NCBI GenBank assembly: GCA_024760905.1
Contig: JALRMN010000027.1
Span: forward strand, 232,001 to 296,000
DNA from: Plotosus lineatus
Lineage: Eukaryota > Chordata > Actinopteri > Siluriformes > Plotosidae
Reading direction: 5' to 3'
Length of the DNA: 64,000 nucleotides
Made by a program: the position numbers and the translations under genes. Within the stretch, counting starts at the first letter, position 1; each line of letters opens with the position of its first letter. The notes under the pieces were generated by a model. It was not told the DNA's origin. It worked only from the letters and a program-made list of their open reading frames with translations, and searched no databases. Shown here piece by piece: positions 10,924 to 22,172 of the stretch.

Positions 10924-12060
10924 TGTAACCCATGTAAATACATGGTTACTAATTTTATTGGAAACAAACCCTAATTTCCAACGCTCCCTGAAAGCACTGG
11001 TTTCCTAGTCCCCTTGAACGCATCATAGGCACGTGCTGCGTACGCCTAGCTGAGCACAGAGAGCGTGCAGCAGAGTGCTGAGGAGCAGGACGCATACAGA
11101 GCCCTCGAAAAGCGACACAAGTGAGTCAAACGATCAAAAATGTGTTTAAGTGAACTTTTAACAAGTTTAACTAAGTTTGTGTGCTTTTCAGAGCCTTGTA
11201 TATGTTTTGTTCTCTCTCAATCGAACCGGGTGGAGAGTGTTTGTTTTCTTGGAAACTCCGGTGAGTCATTACAATATGAAGCTAGCTTAAAAACCGATGC
11301 TAACTTTACACATGGTGAACCTATGCTAACTTTACACATGGTGACTTTTAAAACTGTGTGCACTATTTTATGTCTTTAAAAAGCTAAAACCAGTCGGAGT
11401 ACACAACAAAGATTGTGCTGTGCACAAAATGAACCTTACATTTTATTTTTCTAAATGTTTTTGTTGAAGCACTTTTGCTAATGCACTAAAGTAGTGCAGA
11501 TAAGCACTTTTGTTTGTATTACATTCCATTCAGTGCCGTTCATGCACTTTTGTCATTTTATTTAGAAACTACTGTTAAGAAATATTTTATTCATTGTGTC
11601 TGTACTGCATGTGCAGACTGTTTTTTTTTAGTGGATCTGGATTTGATCTTGAAGCTGGTTTCGGACACGGATGGTGAGCCAAACCCAGTGAGAACTCTTG
11701 GCGGATCCAGAAGCAGTGTGGCCAACTGTTCTCTGGATGCGGGAGTAGATCTACAGACCCAACCACTTCAAATCACAGGATCCCAGATAAGAACAAATAA
11801 GAACACCTTCATCCCAAACGGATCACAATCTTGGAAAAGACCTCCCGAATTCACACAAATCGAACCTTAGAGACTTAAGCCTATTTTATTTTTATTTTTA
11901 TTTTGTAAAGAGTGTTCTACAGCATTGTTTGCACTGTTTCTTGTGATATTGTTAATTGTAATAAATCTGCCGGCTGTTCAACTTTAAATCTCCACAATTC
12001 ATTCTACTCCTCTAGAACCTAGCATATAATTTAGCACAGCTATATCAAGCTGGTGTTACA
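10924..12060 (+). repeat. 3' LTR of Ty3/gypsy element (complete)
   Basis: 1137 bp, starting TGTAACCC and ending GTGTTACA, preceded by a purine-rich tract (CAAGGGGGGAGGG). It contains an AATAAA signal near 11962. Its last ~365 bp (11697-12060) have no partner in the 5' LTR of this copy. Confidence 0.88.
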
Positions 12061-12109
12061 ATAATAAAAACAATAAAAATAACAAGAAGAAGAAGAATAC
12101 TAGCATTCT

Positions 12110-12640
12110 TATAAGGGCAACTCAGTTATGTAGTGGTCAGCATTTCCGCCTCACAGCAAAAAGTTCCTGGGTTTGAGTCTCAATCTCAGTGAGGACGTTT
12201 CTGTGTGGAGTGTGTATGTTCTCCCTGTGCCTGTGTGGGTTTCCCCCGCAGTCCAAAGACACATTCGGCTTATTGGCAGTTCCAAATTATCTTTGGGTGC
12301 AAGAGTGAATGGTTGGGTGTGTGTTGCCTTGTGATAGTCTGGCAAGCTGTCCAGGGTGTACCGCGACCTCGACCAGAGTTAGCTGAGATAGCTTTATTAG
12401 TAGCTATGGCCTGCACTCATGGAACAGACCAATTACAAGCCTTAAACTTACTACAATGTTAAAAATCCATACCCAACAATTATACTATTTTCAACAATTT
12501 GATTATCACGCCTAAAATAATTATGAACCACCACAGCTTTTTAAAGCTTAATCATTGCCCCAATTAATTTAAACTGAATTAAAATGGGCACCAGCCTCCC
12601 CCCAACCTAACTATGATAAAGCAGTTCAGAAAATGAATGA
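12110..12640 (+). repeat. Teleost dispersed repeat interrupted by mitochondrial DNA
   Basis: A widespread fish repeat with landmarks GTTCTCCCTGTGCCTG near 12217 and GTCCAGGGTGTACC near 12350, ending in a GATAAAGCAGTTCAGAAAATGAATG motif. Relatives in this window: 16880-17240 (-), 24760-24880 (+), 26360-26490 (+), 32030-32150 (-) and 49740-50045 (-). Between 12390 and 12584 it is split by mitochondrial sequence. The family name is not certain to me. Confidence 0.75.
12390..12584 (+). other. NUMT: mitochondrial ND4L end and ND4 start
   Basis: The frame ending at 12462 closes with ALLVAMACTHGTDQLQALNLLQC-like residues (ALLVAMACTHGTDQLQALNL, then LQC and stop), the carboxyl end of fish ND4L. The stop overlaps an ATG by the ATGTTAA overlap typical of vertebrate mitochondrial ND4L/ND4. 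The next ~120 bases translate, with the mitochondrial code and after a small frame slip, into an ND4 amino terminus (PTIMLFSTIWLS, then LWTTT). In-frame stops and indels show it is a dead nuclear copy. It sits cleanly inside the dispersed repeat, which resumes at ATGGGCACCAGC. Confidence 0.9.
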
Positions 12641-12644
12641 ACAT

Positions 12645-12655
12645 TTATTGAGGAA

Positions 12656-12704
<49 letters not shown>

Positions 12705-12890
12705 TGTGGGTGTGTATGTTAAAATATAACCCATGATTGAGTGTGAAAAGTACCACCTGGTCACCACTGCCATATATTATCGGGGGTGCGATACCAGGTG
12801 GAGCGCATCTGACCCCAAGGAACATGTTTTTTTTTTTTTTTTTATTTTGCTGTTATAGAATAAAGTGTCAATGCAGCCGTAATGGGGGGC
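12645..12890. repeat. Low-complexity A/(TA)n and SINE-head scrap
   Basis: Poly-A, then a TA run, then a short reversed piece of the tRNA-like SINE head (about 12745-12775) and a T-rich stretch. No gene is seen. Confidence 0.6.
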
Positions 12891-15701
12891 ACAAACAATT
12901 GTCCTCTCTCATGCCGTTCCCCAGCCCGGATAAATGCAGAGGGTTATGACAGGAAGGGCATCCGGCATAAAACTTTTGCCAGAATATAAAATGCAATCTG
13001 TAAAGACAAATTTCCTACCGGATCGGTCGAGGCCCGGGTTAACAACAACCGCCATCAGTGCTGTTAACCAACAGCGTTCTGGTTGAAATTAGACTGCTGT
13101 TGGTCGAAGAAGGAGAGGTCGAAGAAGGAGACAAGCATGAGTCTAGGACTGAGAGTTGGTACTATGAATGTTGGAACTGTGACAGAAAAGGTCGAGAGCT
13201 GGCTGACATGATGCAGAGGAGGAAGGTGGACATACTGTTTGTTCAGGAGACCAGGTGGAAAGGTAGCAAGGCAAGAAGCTTAGGAGCAGGGTTTAAGCTG
13301 TTTTATCATGGTGTGGATGAGAAGAGTAATAGAGTGGCGTCATCTTGAAGGAGGGGTTCGTTATGAATATTCTCGAAGAGAAAAGAGTGTCATACAGAGT
13401 GATGAGTCTCAAGTTAGAAATTAAAAGTGTGATGTTCAATGTTGTTTGTGCTTAAGATAAGATAAGATACAGCTTTATTAATCTCACAATGGAGAACTTT
13501 ACTGTTACAGGCTCTTAAAGTACCATCAGGAGGGGGGGGGCAAAATAGCTCAGAAAGGTGTAACATTGAGTCATAATTAAAACAGAACAACAAAATAAAT
13601 TAAAAAATGCCCCATATTATGCCCCACAGGCAGGATGTGAGCTAGAAGAGGAGGAGAGATTCTGGAGTGAGTTAGATGAAGTGATGCAGATTACCCCAGA
13701 GATGAAAGAGTGGTCATTGTGGCAGACTTCAATAGACATGTTGGTGCAGGCTACAGAGGGGACGAGGAAGTGATGGGCAGGTTTGGTATCCAGGACAGGA
13801 ACACAGAAGGACAGATGTTGATAGATTTTGCAAAAAGGATGGAAATGGCTGTGGTGAATACTTTCTTCCAGAACAGACAGGAGCATAGGGTGACTTTTTA
13901 AAGCTGAGGTAAAAGCATACAGGTTGACTACATCTTGTGTAGGCAATGTAATTTGAAGGAAGTCAGTGACTGCAAAGTAGTAGTGGGTGAGAGTGTTGCC
14001 AAACAGCATAGGATGGTGGTGTGCAGGATGACGCTAATGGTAAGAAAGGTGAAGAAGGCAAAGGCAGAGCAGAAGACAAAGTGGTGGAAGCTGAAAAAGG
14101 AAGAGTGCCGTAATGTCTTCAAGGAGGAGTTGAAACAGGTTTTGGGTGGTCAGGAAGTGCTTCCAGATGACTGGACAACTACAGCTAATGTGATCAAGGA
14201 GACAGGTAGGAGAGTTCTTGGTGTGTCCTCTGGAAGGACAGTAAATAAGAAGACTTGGTGGTGGAATGAGGAAGTGCAGGAGTGTGGAATGTATTGACTG
14301 ATGACAGAAGTGTGTTGGGAAGATGGAAAGAGTATTTTGAAGAGCTGATGAATGAGGAGAATGAGAGATAAAAAATAGAAGAGGTGACTGTTGAGGACCA
14401 GGAAGTAGCAAAGATTAGTAAGGGAGAAGTGAAGAAGGCATTGACGAGGATGAAGAGTGGAAAGGCAGTTGGTCCTGATTACATACCAGTGGACGTATGG
14501 AAGTGTCTAGGAGAGGTAGTAGTCGATTTTCTGACAAAAACATTCAACAAGGTCTTGGAGAGTGAAAAGATGCCGGAGGAATGGAGAAGTGTGCCTGTGC
14601 CCATTTTGAAGAACAAGAGAGATGTGCAGAATCATGGCAACTACAGAGGGATAAAATTGATGAGCCATATGAATGAAGTTATGGGAAAGAATAGTGGAAG
14701 CTAGACTAAGGGCAGAGGTCAGCATTTGTGAACAGCAGTTTGGTTTCATGTCAAGAAAGAGCACCACAGATGCAGTGTTTGCTTTGAGGATGTTAATAGA
14801 GTAGTGCAGAGAAGGTCAGAGGGAGCTGCATTGTGCCTTTGTGGATCTGCAGAAAGCATATGACAGGGTGCCGAGAGAGGAACTGTGGTATTGCATGAGG
14901 AAGTCTGGACTGGCAGAGAAGTATGTTAGAGTGGTGCAAGACATGTATGAGAGATGTAAGACAGTGGTGAGGTGTGCCGTTGGTGTGACAGAAGAGTTCA
15001 AGGTGGAGGTGGGACTGCATCATGTGTCAGCTCTGAGCCCCTTCTTTGCTATGGTGACGGACAGGCTGACAGATGAGGTTAGACAAGAATCTCCATGGAC
15101 TATAATGTTTGCAGATGACATTGTGATCTGTAGTGAGAGCAGAGAACAAGTGCAGGAAATTTTAGAGAGCTGGAGGGATGCCCTGGGAAGGTGAGTAATG
15201 AAGGTTAGCCTCAGTAAAACAGAATACATGTGTGTGAACGACAAGGACCCAAGAGGAATGGTGAGGTTACAGGGAGCAGAGATAAAGAAGGTGGAGGAGT
15301 TTAAGTACCTAGGCTCAACAATCCAGAGCAATGGAGAGTGTGTAAAAAAGAGGTGTTCAGGCAGGTTGGAATGGTTGGAGAAAAGTGTCCGGTGTGATGT
15401 GTGATAGGAAGTTATCAGCAAAAAGAAAGGAAAGGTGTACAAGACTGTGTTGAGGCCAGCAATGTTGTATGGTTTAGAAACAGTGGCCCTGGGGAAAAGA
15501 CAGGTGGCAGAGCTGGAGGTAGCAGAGATGAAAATATAGAGGTTCTCTTTGGGAGTCACTATGATGGATTGGGTCAGGAATGAGTACATCAGAGGGACAA
15601 CACATGTTAGAGGTTTTGGAGACAAATTCAGAGGCTAGATTGAAATGGTTTGGAGATGTACAGAGGAGGGATAGTGAGTATATTGGCTGTTGAGGTTGGC
15701 T
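12890..15701 (+). pseudogene. RTE-type LINE, copy A (endonuclease + RT), degenerate
   Basis: A non-LTR retrotransposon relic. The 5' leader at ~12925-13140 matches copy E. Apurinic-type endonuclease pieces follow: KVDILFVQETRWKG (~13225), then GADFN-equivalent VADFNRHVG (~13720) and VDYILC near 13925. RT pieces follow: SGKAVGPDYIPVDVWK (~14455), FVDLQKAYDRVP (~14840), MFADDIVICS (~15105). At least seven frame breaks exist, including an internal deletion near 14285 and a 165-bp insertion (13454-13618). The last ~180 bp and the microsatellite tail are missing. An intact relative would nick DNA and reverse-transcribe its own RNA at the target. The clade assignment (RTE) rests on the endonuclease-RT order and the simple-sequence tail seen in other copies. 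Confidence 0.88.
13454..13618. mobile_element. Short repeat inserted in LINE copy A
   Basis: LINE sequence stops at GTGCTTA and resumes at TATGCCCCACAGG. The 165 bp between start AGATAAGATAAGATAC and look like a common fish short repeat. Family not identified. Confidence 0.6.
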
Positions 15702-15969
15702 TCTCATGGTCATCATTTCTTTTTAAAAACGCTTTTGTTTTGGCTGAGGACATTGACGAAGGCAAAACGTGTGTGTGTGTGCTTGTTAATTTAAAATAAG
15801 GTTTAGAAACTTTACAAACTTTCAAACACTATTGCACAATAAAGAGTTTTTATCAAGTAATGAAAAAAAATGCAAATTCAATTGGTATTTAATTTAAAGT
15901 ATCAGAAGTTATAATATTCATCAATTTTGCAAACTGATTGCGATCTGAATCCTCCCACTATTTACACTG
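15702..15969. other. No gene recognised
   Basis: AT-rich sequence with a short GT run at ~15770. Nothing else is supported. Confidence 0.5.
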
Positions 15970-16340
15970 AAATGCAATCAAAATTATAACTGACTACATT
16001 TTCCCTTTTGTTTAAACTGTTATTCAGTCACAGAAAGCCATCTCTGAAACCACAGCTCTTATTCCTCATGCACGCAGCAACTGCCCATTTTCATCACACG
16101 ATTATTTTCCAACCACAGAACTAACACTTGGTACATTGGCACACATGAAGCTCACCTTTCCATCTCTAACCCATTTGTGGTTTATCTGCTTTTGACCACC
16201 TGCATCTCCCGCACACTATTTTTATCCACTGCTCATTTTGCAAAAAAAAAAAAAAAATTGATAGATTTTTTTAATTTATTAAAGTAATATCTGGACATTA
16301 AACAAATAGGCAGCATTTATAGAGTAGTACACACTACTGT
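15970..16340 (+). repeat. Paralogous block 1, copy 1
   Basis: Closely matches 48531-48895 in the same orientation (for example ATGCAATCAAAATTATAAC and CAGAAAGCCATCTCTGAAAC in both). No coding potential is seen. It is part of a duplicated segment that continues with 16880-17665. Confidence 0.8.
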
Positions 16341-16880
16341 TTATAGTCTTGTTTCGTTTTTTTTTTTTTTTGTGTTTGTTTTTTTAATACAGGTATACCT
16401 CGGCTTAAGACATTCCGAGTTCAGTCGTTTTCGATTATACATTGGTTTTCAAAAAAGTGTAGAACATTTAAAAAAAAAAAATAATAATAAAAATAAAGTT
16501 TAATAAATAAAGTTTAATCAAATAGGTATTATTTGTTATGGTCTGTGCTGACTCGAGATGTTAACTTTCTCTTCATTCATTGCAAGCAAGTGCTTGATAG
16601 GGGCGTGGCTGCTACCTGCAGGCGAGGTCCAGAGAGCGCACCAGTTTCCACTCAGCAATCAGTGAGCTATAAATAGGAGTGGCGCGCTTCCCTCCGACTT
16701 CAGAAGATTGTCCTTCCCAGTGCTTCCATTTTTCTGCTATCTCTCTGGTATCCTGCTTTGTGCTCGACCAGTTTTCATCGATTAATTATTTCCAGTGATT
16801 TAATTTTTCCAAAGTGCAAAATAAAACCTTCTTACATGGTCTCCTGCATCTCTGGGTCCGACGCATATGCTCCAGGCACA
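16341..16880. repeat. Spacer with MITE end and TATA-like site
   Basis: About 16390-16450 is a fish DNA-transposon end (GGTATACCTCGGCTTAAGAC). Around 16672 a CTATAAATAG element precedes a C/T-rich stretch. It could be the promoter of a decayed element, but no gene follows. Confidence 0.4.
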
Positions 16881-17240
16881 ACATTATTAACCATATTGAA
16901 ACTTTTATTCATGATCATATCCATCCTAATCCTGACCAGGGTTGTGAGGAGGCCTGAACCTGTCTTAGCCATCTCTGGGTTAGGGTGGGGTACACCCTGG
17001 TGTGTTCGTCAGCCCATGGCAGGCCGTCCCTCACACACCAATTGGTGATTTGGAATAGCAAATTATCCTACTGTGCATGTTTTTGGACTGTGGGAGGGAA
17101 TCATATACCCAGAGGAAATCCATAGAAGCACAGGGAGAACATACAAACTCCTCCCAGAAACAGCCAAACTGGGAATTGAACCTAGGACCTTCTTGCCATG
17201 AGATAGCGTGCTAACCACTACCCCACTGTGCTGCCATAAT
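16880..17240 (-). repeat. Teleost dispersed repeat, reversed
   Basis: Same family as 12110-12640, with GGGAGAACATACAAACTCC near 17125. Together with the Rex3 end at 17290-17665 it matches 49740-50480. Confidence 0.75.
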
Positions 17241-17289
17241 ACTTTTTAATACATATTATTTATTCATTACAATATAGAAAACATAGCAC

Positions 17290-17665
17290 CTACTTGCATA
17301 TACATCATCATCATCATCATCATCATCATCACTGTCATCTTCCTCTTAATCCGGAGTTAGGTCATCAGGCAGAAGTTTAAGCAATGAGATCCAGACATCC
17401 CTCTCCCCAGCCACTTCTTTCAGCTCTTCTGCTAGGACATCAAACCATTCCAGACTAGCTGAGAGATGCAGTCTCTTCAGTGTGTTCTGTGTCGAACCCA
17501 GGGTCTCTTCCCGTTTACATGCCCAAAATGTGTCACCAGGTAGATGTTCTGGAGGCATTCTCACCAGATTCCCAACTGGTTAATGTGAACGCCTTTTTCA
17601 GATCGTGGTATTCCCTCAGGATGCCAGCCAAGTCCATACCTCCAAGGTCAACCAGGGTTTGTGAA
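17290..17665 (-). pseudogene. Rex3-type LINE, 3' end fragment
   Basis: Minus-strand translation gives the Rex3 carboxyl end: MPPEHLPGD, then an EELKEVAGERDVWISLLKLL-type helix. The 3' tail is a CAT/ATG microsatellite at 17300-17335. Only the last ~330 bp of the element remain. Confidence 0.8.
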
Positions 17666-17689
17666 ACTTAGGGGGGGGGGGTATGGTCG

Positions 17690-18365
17690 CCAGTAGGCAC
17701 TGCATATGGTGAGGGCACGCCAGTTGATGTGGGGGTTGTGGGTCTGCAGCCATGGCCACCCCAGCACCAGGGGGGGAGAGAGAGAGGGGCGGAGAGGATA
17801 AACAGCTCCAAACACTAATGGTGATTCCCAGAGAGACTGAGCTTGGCAGGTTTCATTTTGTGTGTAACACGAGCTATGAGTCGGCCATCAATGGCTACTA
17901 CCACCTTGGGGGTTTCAAGTTTACATACAGGTATGTTGTGGAGCTCAACCATCCCCGATTTGACGAAATTAGCGTCGGTGCCTGAGTCGATGAATACATC
18001 GACTGAATGGGTGCATTGTGTGGAGTGCAGCATACCTTGAAGTTGCAGGTGCTTCCCGGGCATCTTGGAGGGTTCTCTCATCGCTGCTTCTCACCTAGCT
18101 ATCGGACCCCGCCATGCTGGGCACAGGACAAGGTAAATGCCCCTTTTCAGTCGCCAGTGCCTCTCCTCTGCCGTCAGCCTGGTGCGGCCCAGCTGCATGC
18201 GCTTGTGAGAGTCATCCTCTCTCGGAGGGGGGAATTGCGAGGAAATTTGAGGTGAGGCAGTGTTGGGTCTCACGGAGGCGCTTGAGGACAGGTCGATGGG
18301 ACTAGTCTGCTCTTCCCAGGATCTGTCCTTCGCTCTTAGCCAGTTGTCCAGCCTCGTAGTCAAGT
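17690..18365 (-). pseudogene. Ty3/gypsy (Sushi-like) gag end and protease fragment
   Basis: On the minus strand, 18363-18091 encodes a gag carboxyl region (MQLGRTRLTAEERH motif) whose CCHC zinc knuckle is ruined by frame changes. 18081-17815 encodes a retropepsin-like domain with VFIDSGTDANFV and ending LSLSGNHH. The order and the wording of both motifs resemble Sushi-type Ty3/gypsy gag-pol, recognised from memory. No RT or LTR is attached. It is an isolated scrap between two Rex3 fragments. Confidence 0.75.
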
Positions 18366-18596
18366 TTTTTTTTTGTTTTTTTTTCCGTCAACAGGGTTGT
18401 CATTTTTGCAAAGTAAACAAAACAAAAATACCCAAGTAATAAATTGTGAGGTTTTACATGCCATGAAATACTCAGTCTCTCTGTTTGTGGAAGGGAGTGG
18501 TGCTGCTTGGATGACAAACATGTGGAAGAGAGAAAACTAAATGCATTCTTTTCATTAGATGCCTGGTTTTGTAGGTGTAGGACCCCAGTCATTTAC

Positions 18597-20097
18597 TTAC
18601 AAACATCATCGTCATTGGCACTTCCTCCAGCTCTTCCGGGGGGTGGGCACACACCAAAGCATTCCCAGAACAAGTGAGAGAAAAACTTACTCCAGCATAT
18701 TCTGGATCAACTCAGGGGTCTCTTCCCAGTTGGACATGCCCAAAACACCACACCAGGTAGACATTCAGGAGGCATTCTAACCAGAGACCCAAGGCAGCTC
18801 AAGTGACTCCTGTCAATACGGAGAAGCAGCGGATGCCGAAGGATGCTCATTTAGGTCCCTTGTATCTGAAATCTTGTTCAATCGGTCATTACCAAAAGCT
18901 CATGAACATAAGTGAGGGTTGGAATGTAACTCGACTGGTTAATTGAGAGCTTTGCCATGTGGCTCAGCACCTTCACAACAACGGTCAGGTACAGGCTCCG
19001 CGTTACAGCAGAGACTGCACCAATCCACTTGTCAATCTCATACTCCATCCGGTACTGAGAGACTTAAACTCTTCAACTTGGGGTATGACCTCATTCCTGA
19101 CCTGAAGGGTGCTTCCCACTCTTTTCACAACGTTATCAGAAAAAAGCAAAGACAAGATCCGATAGCGAGTATACCAGAACCACTCAACACCTCAGCTGCG
19201 CCTAGAAAATTTGTCCAAAAAATTATGAACAAAATTGGTGACAAATGACAGCCTTGGCAGACTTCAACCCTCACAGAAAATGCATTCTTACCAAATTGTT
19301 TCCAATACGGTCAAGCTCTGGCTTTGGTGCACTGTACTCCTGGAGATCACCACACAAGGTAATCCGAGGTTCATGGTCGTAAGCTTTCTCTAAATCCCCA
19401 AAACAGATGTGGGCAGAATTGGCAAACTCCCTTGCCACCGCCAGGATCCTGTAGAGTGTATAGAGATAGTTAAGAGTGCTGTGGCCAGGATAAAAACCAC
19501 ATTGTTCCTTCTGAATCCAAGGTTCAACCATCGGTCGGATCCTCCTCTCCAGTACTCTTACACACCCTTTCCCAGGTAGGCTGAAACGTGTGATTCCATG
19601 ATACTTGGAACACACCTGCTGGTTCCCCTTTTTAAAAAGGGGAACTGCCACCCCGGTTTGCGAATCCAGAGGTATGGCCCCCAATGACCACATAATGTTG
19701 CAAAGAAATGTCAACCAAGACTACAACATCCGGAGCTCTGAGATCATCATTCGTATGGAGGTTTGAATGCTTTGCAAAGTACTTGAAAAAATTAATTATT
19801 TTCAAGGGCCCCTTGACTTGCCAGGGGACCACTTGAAAACTAATGTTACAAACTTCTGATTTTTGTGTCTTTTCTACAGTAGAGTCACAGAATTCCATGT
19901 TTGTGAAGTGTCGTGTACTATCACATCTTCCAGAAGTTCTGCTTTCCGACACAAAATTCTCGCAACTTCTCAATCTGTTTTATGACATACAGATCCCAGA
20001 GTCATAATGTCCCTGACAGCATAGGTTCTCTGACATTAGCATCCGCAAACCCCTTCCCCATGGTAAGGTGGCGATTCAAGGAGGGGCTTACAAATAC
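18597..20097 (-). pseudogene. Rex3-type LINE fragment
   Basis: Read leftward from 20097: 5' Rex3 sequence (CTTCCCCATGGTAAGGTGGC, window strand), then RT pieces with FGDLEKAYDHEP (~19390), YPGHSTLNYLYTLYRIL (~19460) and LFKKGNQQVCSKYHGITR (~19610). After an internal loss comes the 3' end at 18597-18850. The sequence at 19225-19255 resembles the conserved Rex3 RT stretch (GGTGACAAATGACAGCC). Multiple stops and frame breaks make it inactive. Confidence 0.8.
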
Positions 20098-20368
20098 TAT
20101 TATTATAAAATAATACACTATTTATAGCAATCCGTGTACGGCAGTTAATATGAATGAATATTTAATCAGCAAACTTCTAAAGAAATGCAAGATGAGCTCC
20201 TGACTTGTTTATGTGTCAGAGGAACTATCGACATCATGAGGAGATCTGTTTTGGAGGTTTGTTTAGGGTTTATATTGAATGGGGCGGGGTTAAGCATGAC
20301 ATGCGCATCAATAGGCACACTTTGTACATGAATATACTAGTGTTTCCTTGTTTCTCTGCAGACACACA
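20098..20368 (+). promoter_or_regulatory. Upstream region of receptor gene
   Basis: Contains a GC-box-like GGGGCGGGGT at 20281-20290 about 90 bp before the start codon, and a pyrimidine tract ending TCTCTGCAG at 20354-20361. That tract could instead be a splice acceptor, which would place the true promoter further upstream. No clear TATA box is seen. Confidence 0.35.
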
Positions 20369-20411
20369 ATGAATCAGTTTAATATTGTGCCCGTGTTTCT
20401 CTGTGCTATGG
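20369..20411 (+). CDS. Receptor exon 1: signal peptide
   Basis: Starts at the ATG in ACACACAATGAATC and encodes [14 protein letters not shown] plus one base, followed by the donor GTAAGT. The hydrophobic core continues into exon 2 (GLLSEML). Phase 1 matches the next acceptor. Confidence 0.75.
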
Positions 20412-20908
20412 GTAAGTGATAATATTCATTATTCCCTTTATACATTTCCCTTAATTTGTACAGTATATATAGTACTGTCCAAAACTTTTCGGCACAATCA
20501 AAAGGATGGTGTGGAACAAAGATGTCTTATATTTACATTAAAAGAATGACATTTAATTAAACACCTCTAGATAAAAAAAAAAAAAATATGAAACACCGTA
20601 AACAGTCTTAAATGAAAGTAATTAAATATTAGTTACGTTGATAACTTTTTGTATGAAAATAGAAGAGCATCAAATCCAGTTTGTGCACTTTTAAAAGTAC
20701 AATATCTACCGAGTCTCTTACAGAACCAGCCACAGTTCTGCTGGAAATGTTGACTGTTTCACTTGATTCTTAATTTGCATGTAAATCACAGCAGCATCAT
20801 TATATTTTTATCTGAAAAGTCATCACTTTTTATTCTTTTGAAAAAATACAGGTGTCTGCTTCTGTTTACTGTTCTTAAAAACGTCATTTATAAAACTAAA
20901 AAAAAAAA

Positions 20909-21003
<95 letters not shown>

Positions 21004-21015
21004 CACATATTGATT

Positions 21016-21057
<42 letters not shown>

Positions 21058-21454
21058 ACACGCACGCGTGCGTTGCAGGTTTACTATCAGAGATGCTGAG
21101 TTCTTTATCTTTGGAGGCAGAAGTTGGAGATAAAGTCAGTATTTGGTGTAAACATGACCTGATTAATACAGGTTCCATCTTCTGGTTTAAACACACGACT
21201 GATTCAGTTCCACTTCTTGTTGGGTGTAAAAAGTTTCGGACGTCAGCTCCATCAGAACCCTGTTACTTCTTTACTGAGAGTGAGAGAATAGTGATGTCTG
21301 TTCAGGACAAGAACTCGACTCTCACCATCACTGCAGTAAACGTCTCTGATACTGGACTCTATTACTGCAGCTACAGTAATCAAATGATCTTCAGTAACTC
21401 GACCTTTATACAAGTGAAAGGTAAATTTATATAAAATCAAATGAAATATATATT

Positions 21455-21546
<92 letters not shown>

Positions 21547-22097
21547 GACTTAGAAGCAAAACCTAGTGAGTCATCCACTTGATTTCTTGTGTTTGAAAAC
21601 AACAAATTTCAGGGGAAACGTAAATAATTCTCCTTTTTGGTATGGAAACGTGAAGGGGCACTGAACTGTATATCACTTTTGTTTGTTTGTTTTATTTTAA
21701 ATGTATTTAATTATCTTTTAGGTGGAAGGAAAATACAATCTGATTCTAAAACAACAGGTAACCCCCCCCCCACACACACACACACACACACAAATATTTA
21801 TTATTGTATTCTTATATTTTTAGATCAAAATATGATGCAGTTTTAGTGTGATATTTTTTCTTTCAGGTTTTCTCCAATGTACAGTCTCTGATGTGTTCTT
21901 CTGGTTGACTGTGTTATTTGGTATCGTGATTATGAATTTTCTTCCTGTCCTGGTCTTCATTACACTTAAACATAGAAAAACTCAGAGAGGTAAATTCTCC
22001 ACCAATCAATCACTCAATCAGTCAAATCAGTCTGTCAATCAATAGTACTCATCTTTTGATTTGTGTTACTGCAGGTGCAGAAACCGAAATGGATAAG

Positions 22098-22172
<75 letters not shown>

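Larger units (their letters stand above)
5610..12060 (+). mobile_element. Ty3/gypsy LTR retrotransposon, internally deleted
   Basis: Two LTRs that begin TGTAACCCATG flank a pol region with protease, RT, RNase H and integrase in Ty3/gypsy order. A 4-bp direct repeat, ATAA, lies outside the TG...CA ends (5606-5609 and 12061-12064). It sits inside an AAT microsatellite, so this is weak evidence for a target duplication. The 5' LTR stops matching at 6382, whereas the 3' LTR continues to 12060. A deletion therefore removed the last ~365 bp of the 5' LTR, the primer site, gag and the start of pol. In their shared part I count roughly a dozen differences over about 770 bp, so insertion was fairly recent. 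Confidence 0.9.

Noticed and set aside
12205..12462. 85-codon frame joining repeat to ND4L-like residues
   Set aside because: The first part is dispersed repeat and the second a NUMT. The junction is accidental.
17752..17985. Plus-strand 77-codon frame
   Set aside because: Antisense to a retropepsin-like frame that has a recognisable DSG active site.
20098..20368. Strong promoter call for the receptor
   Set aside because: Only a GC box is visible, and a splice-acceptor-like tract just before the ATG leaves open an upstream non-coding exon.
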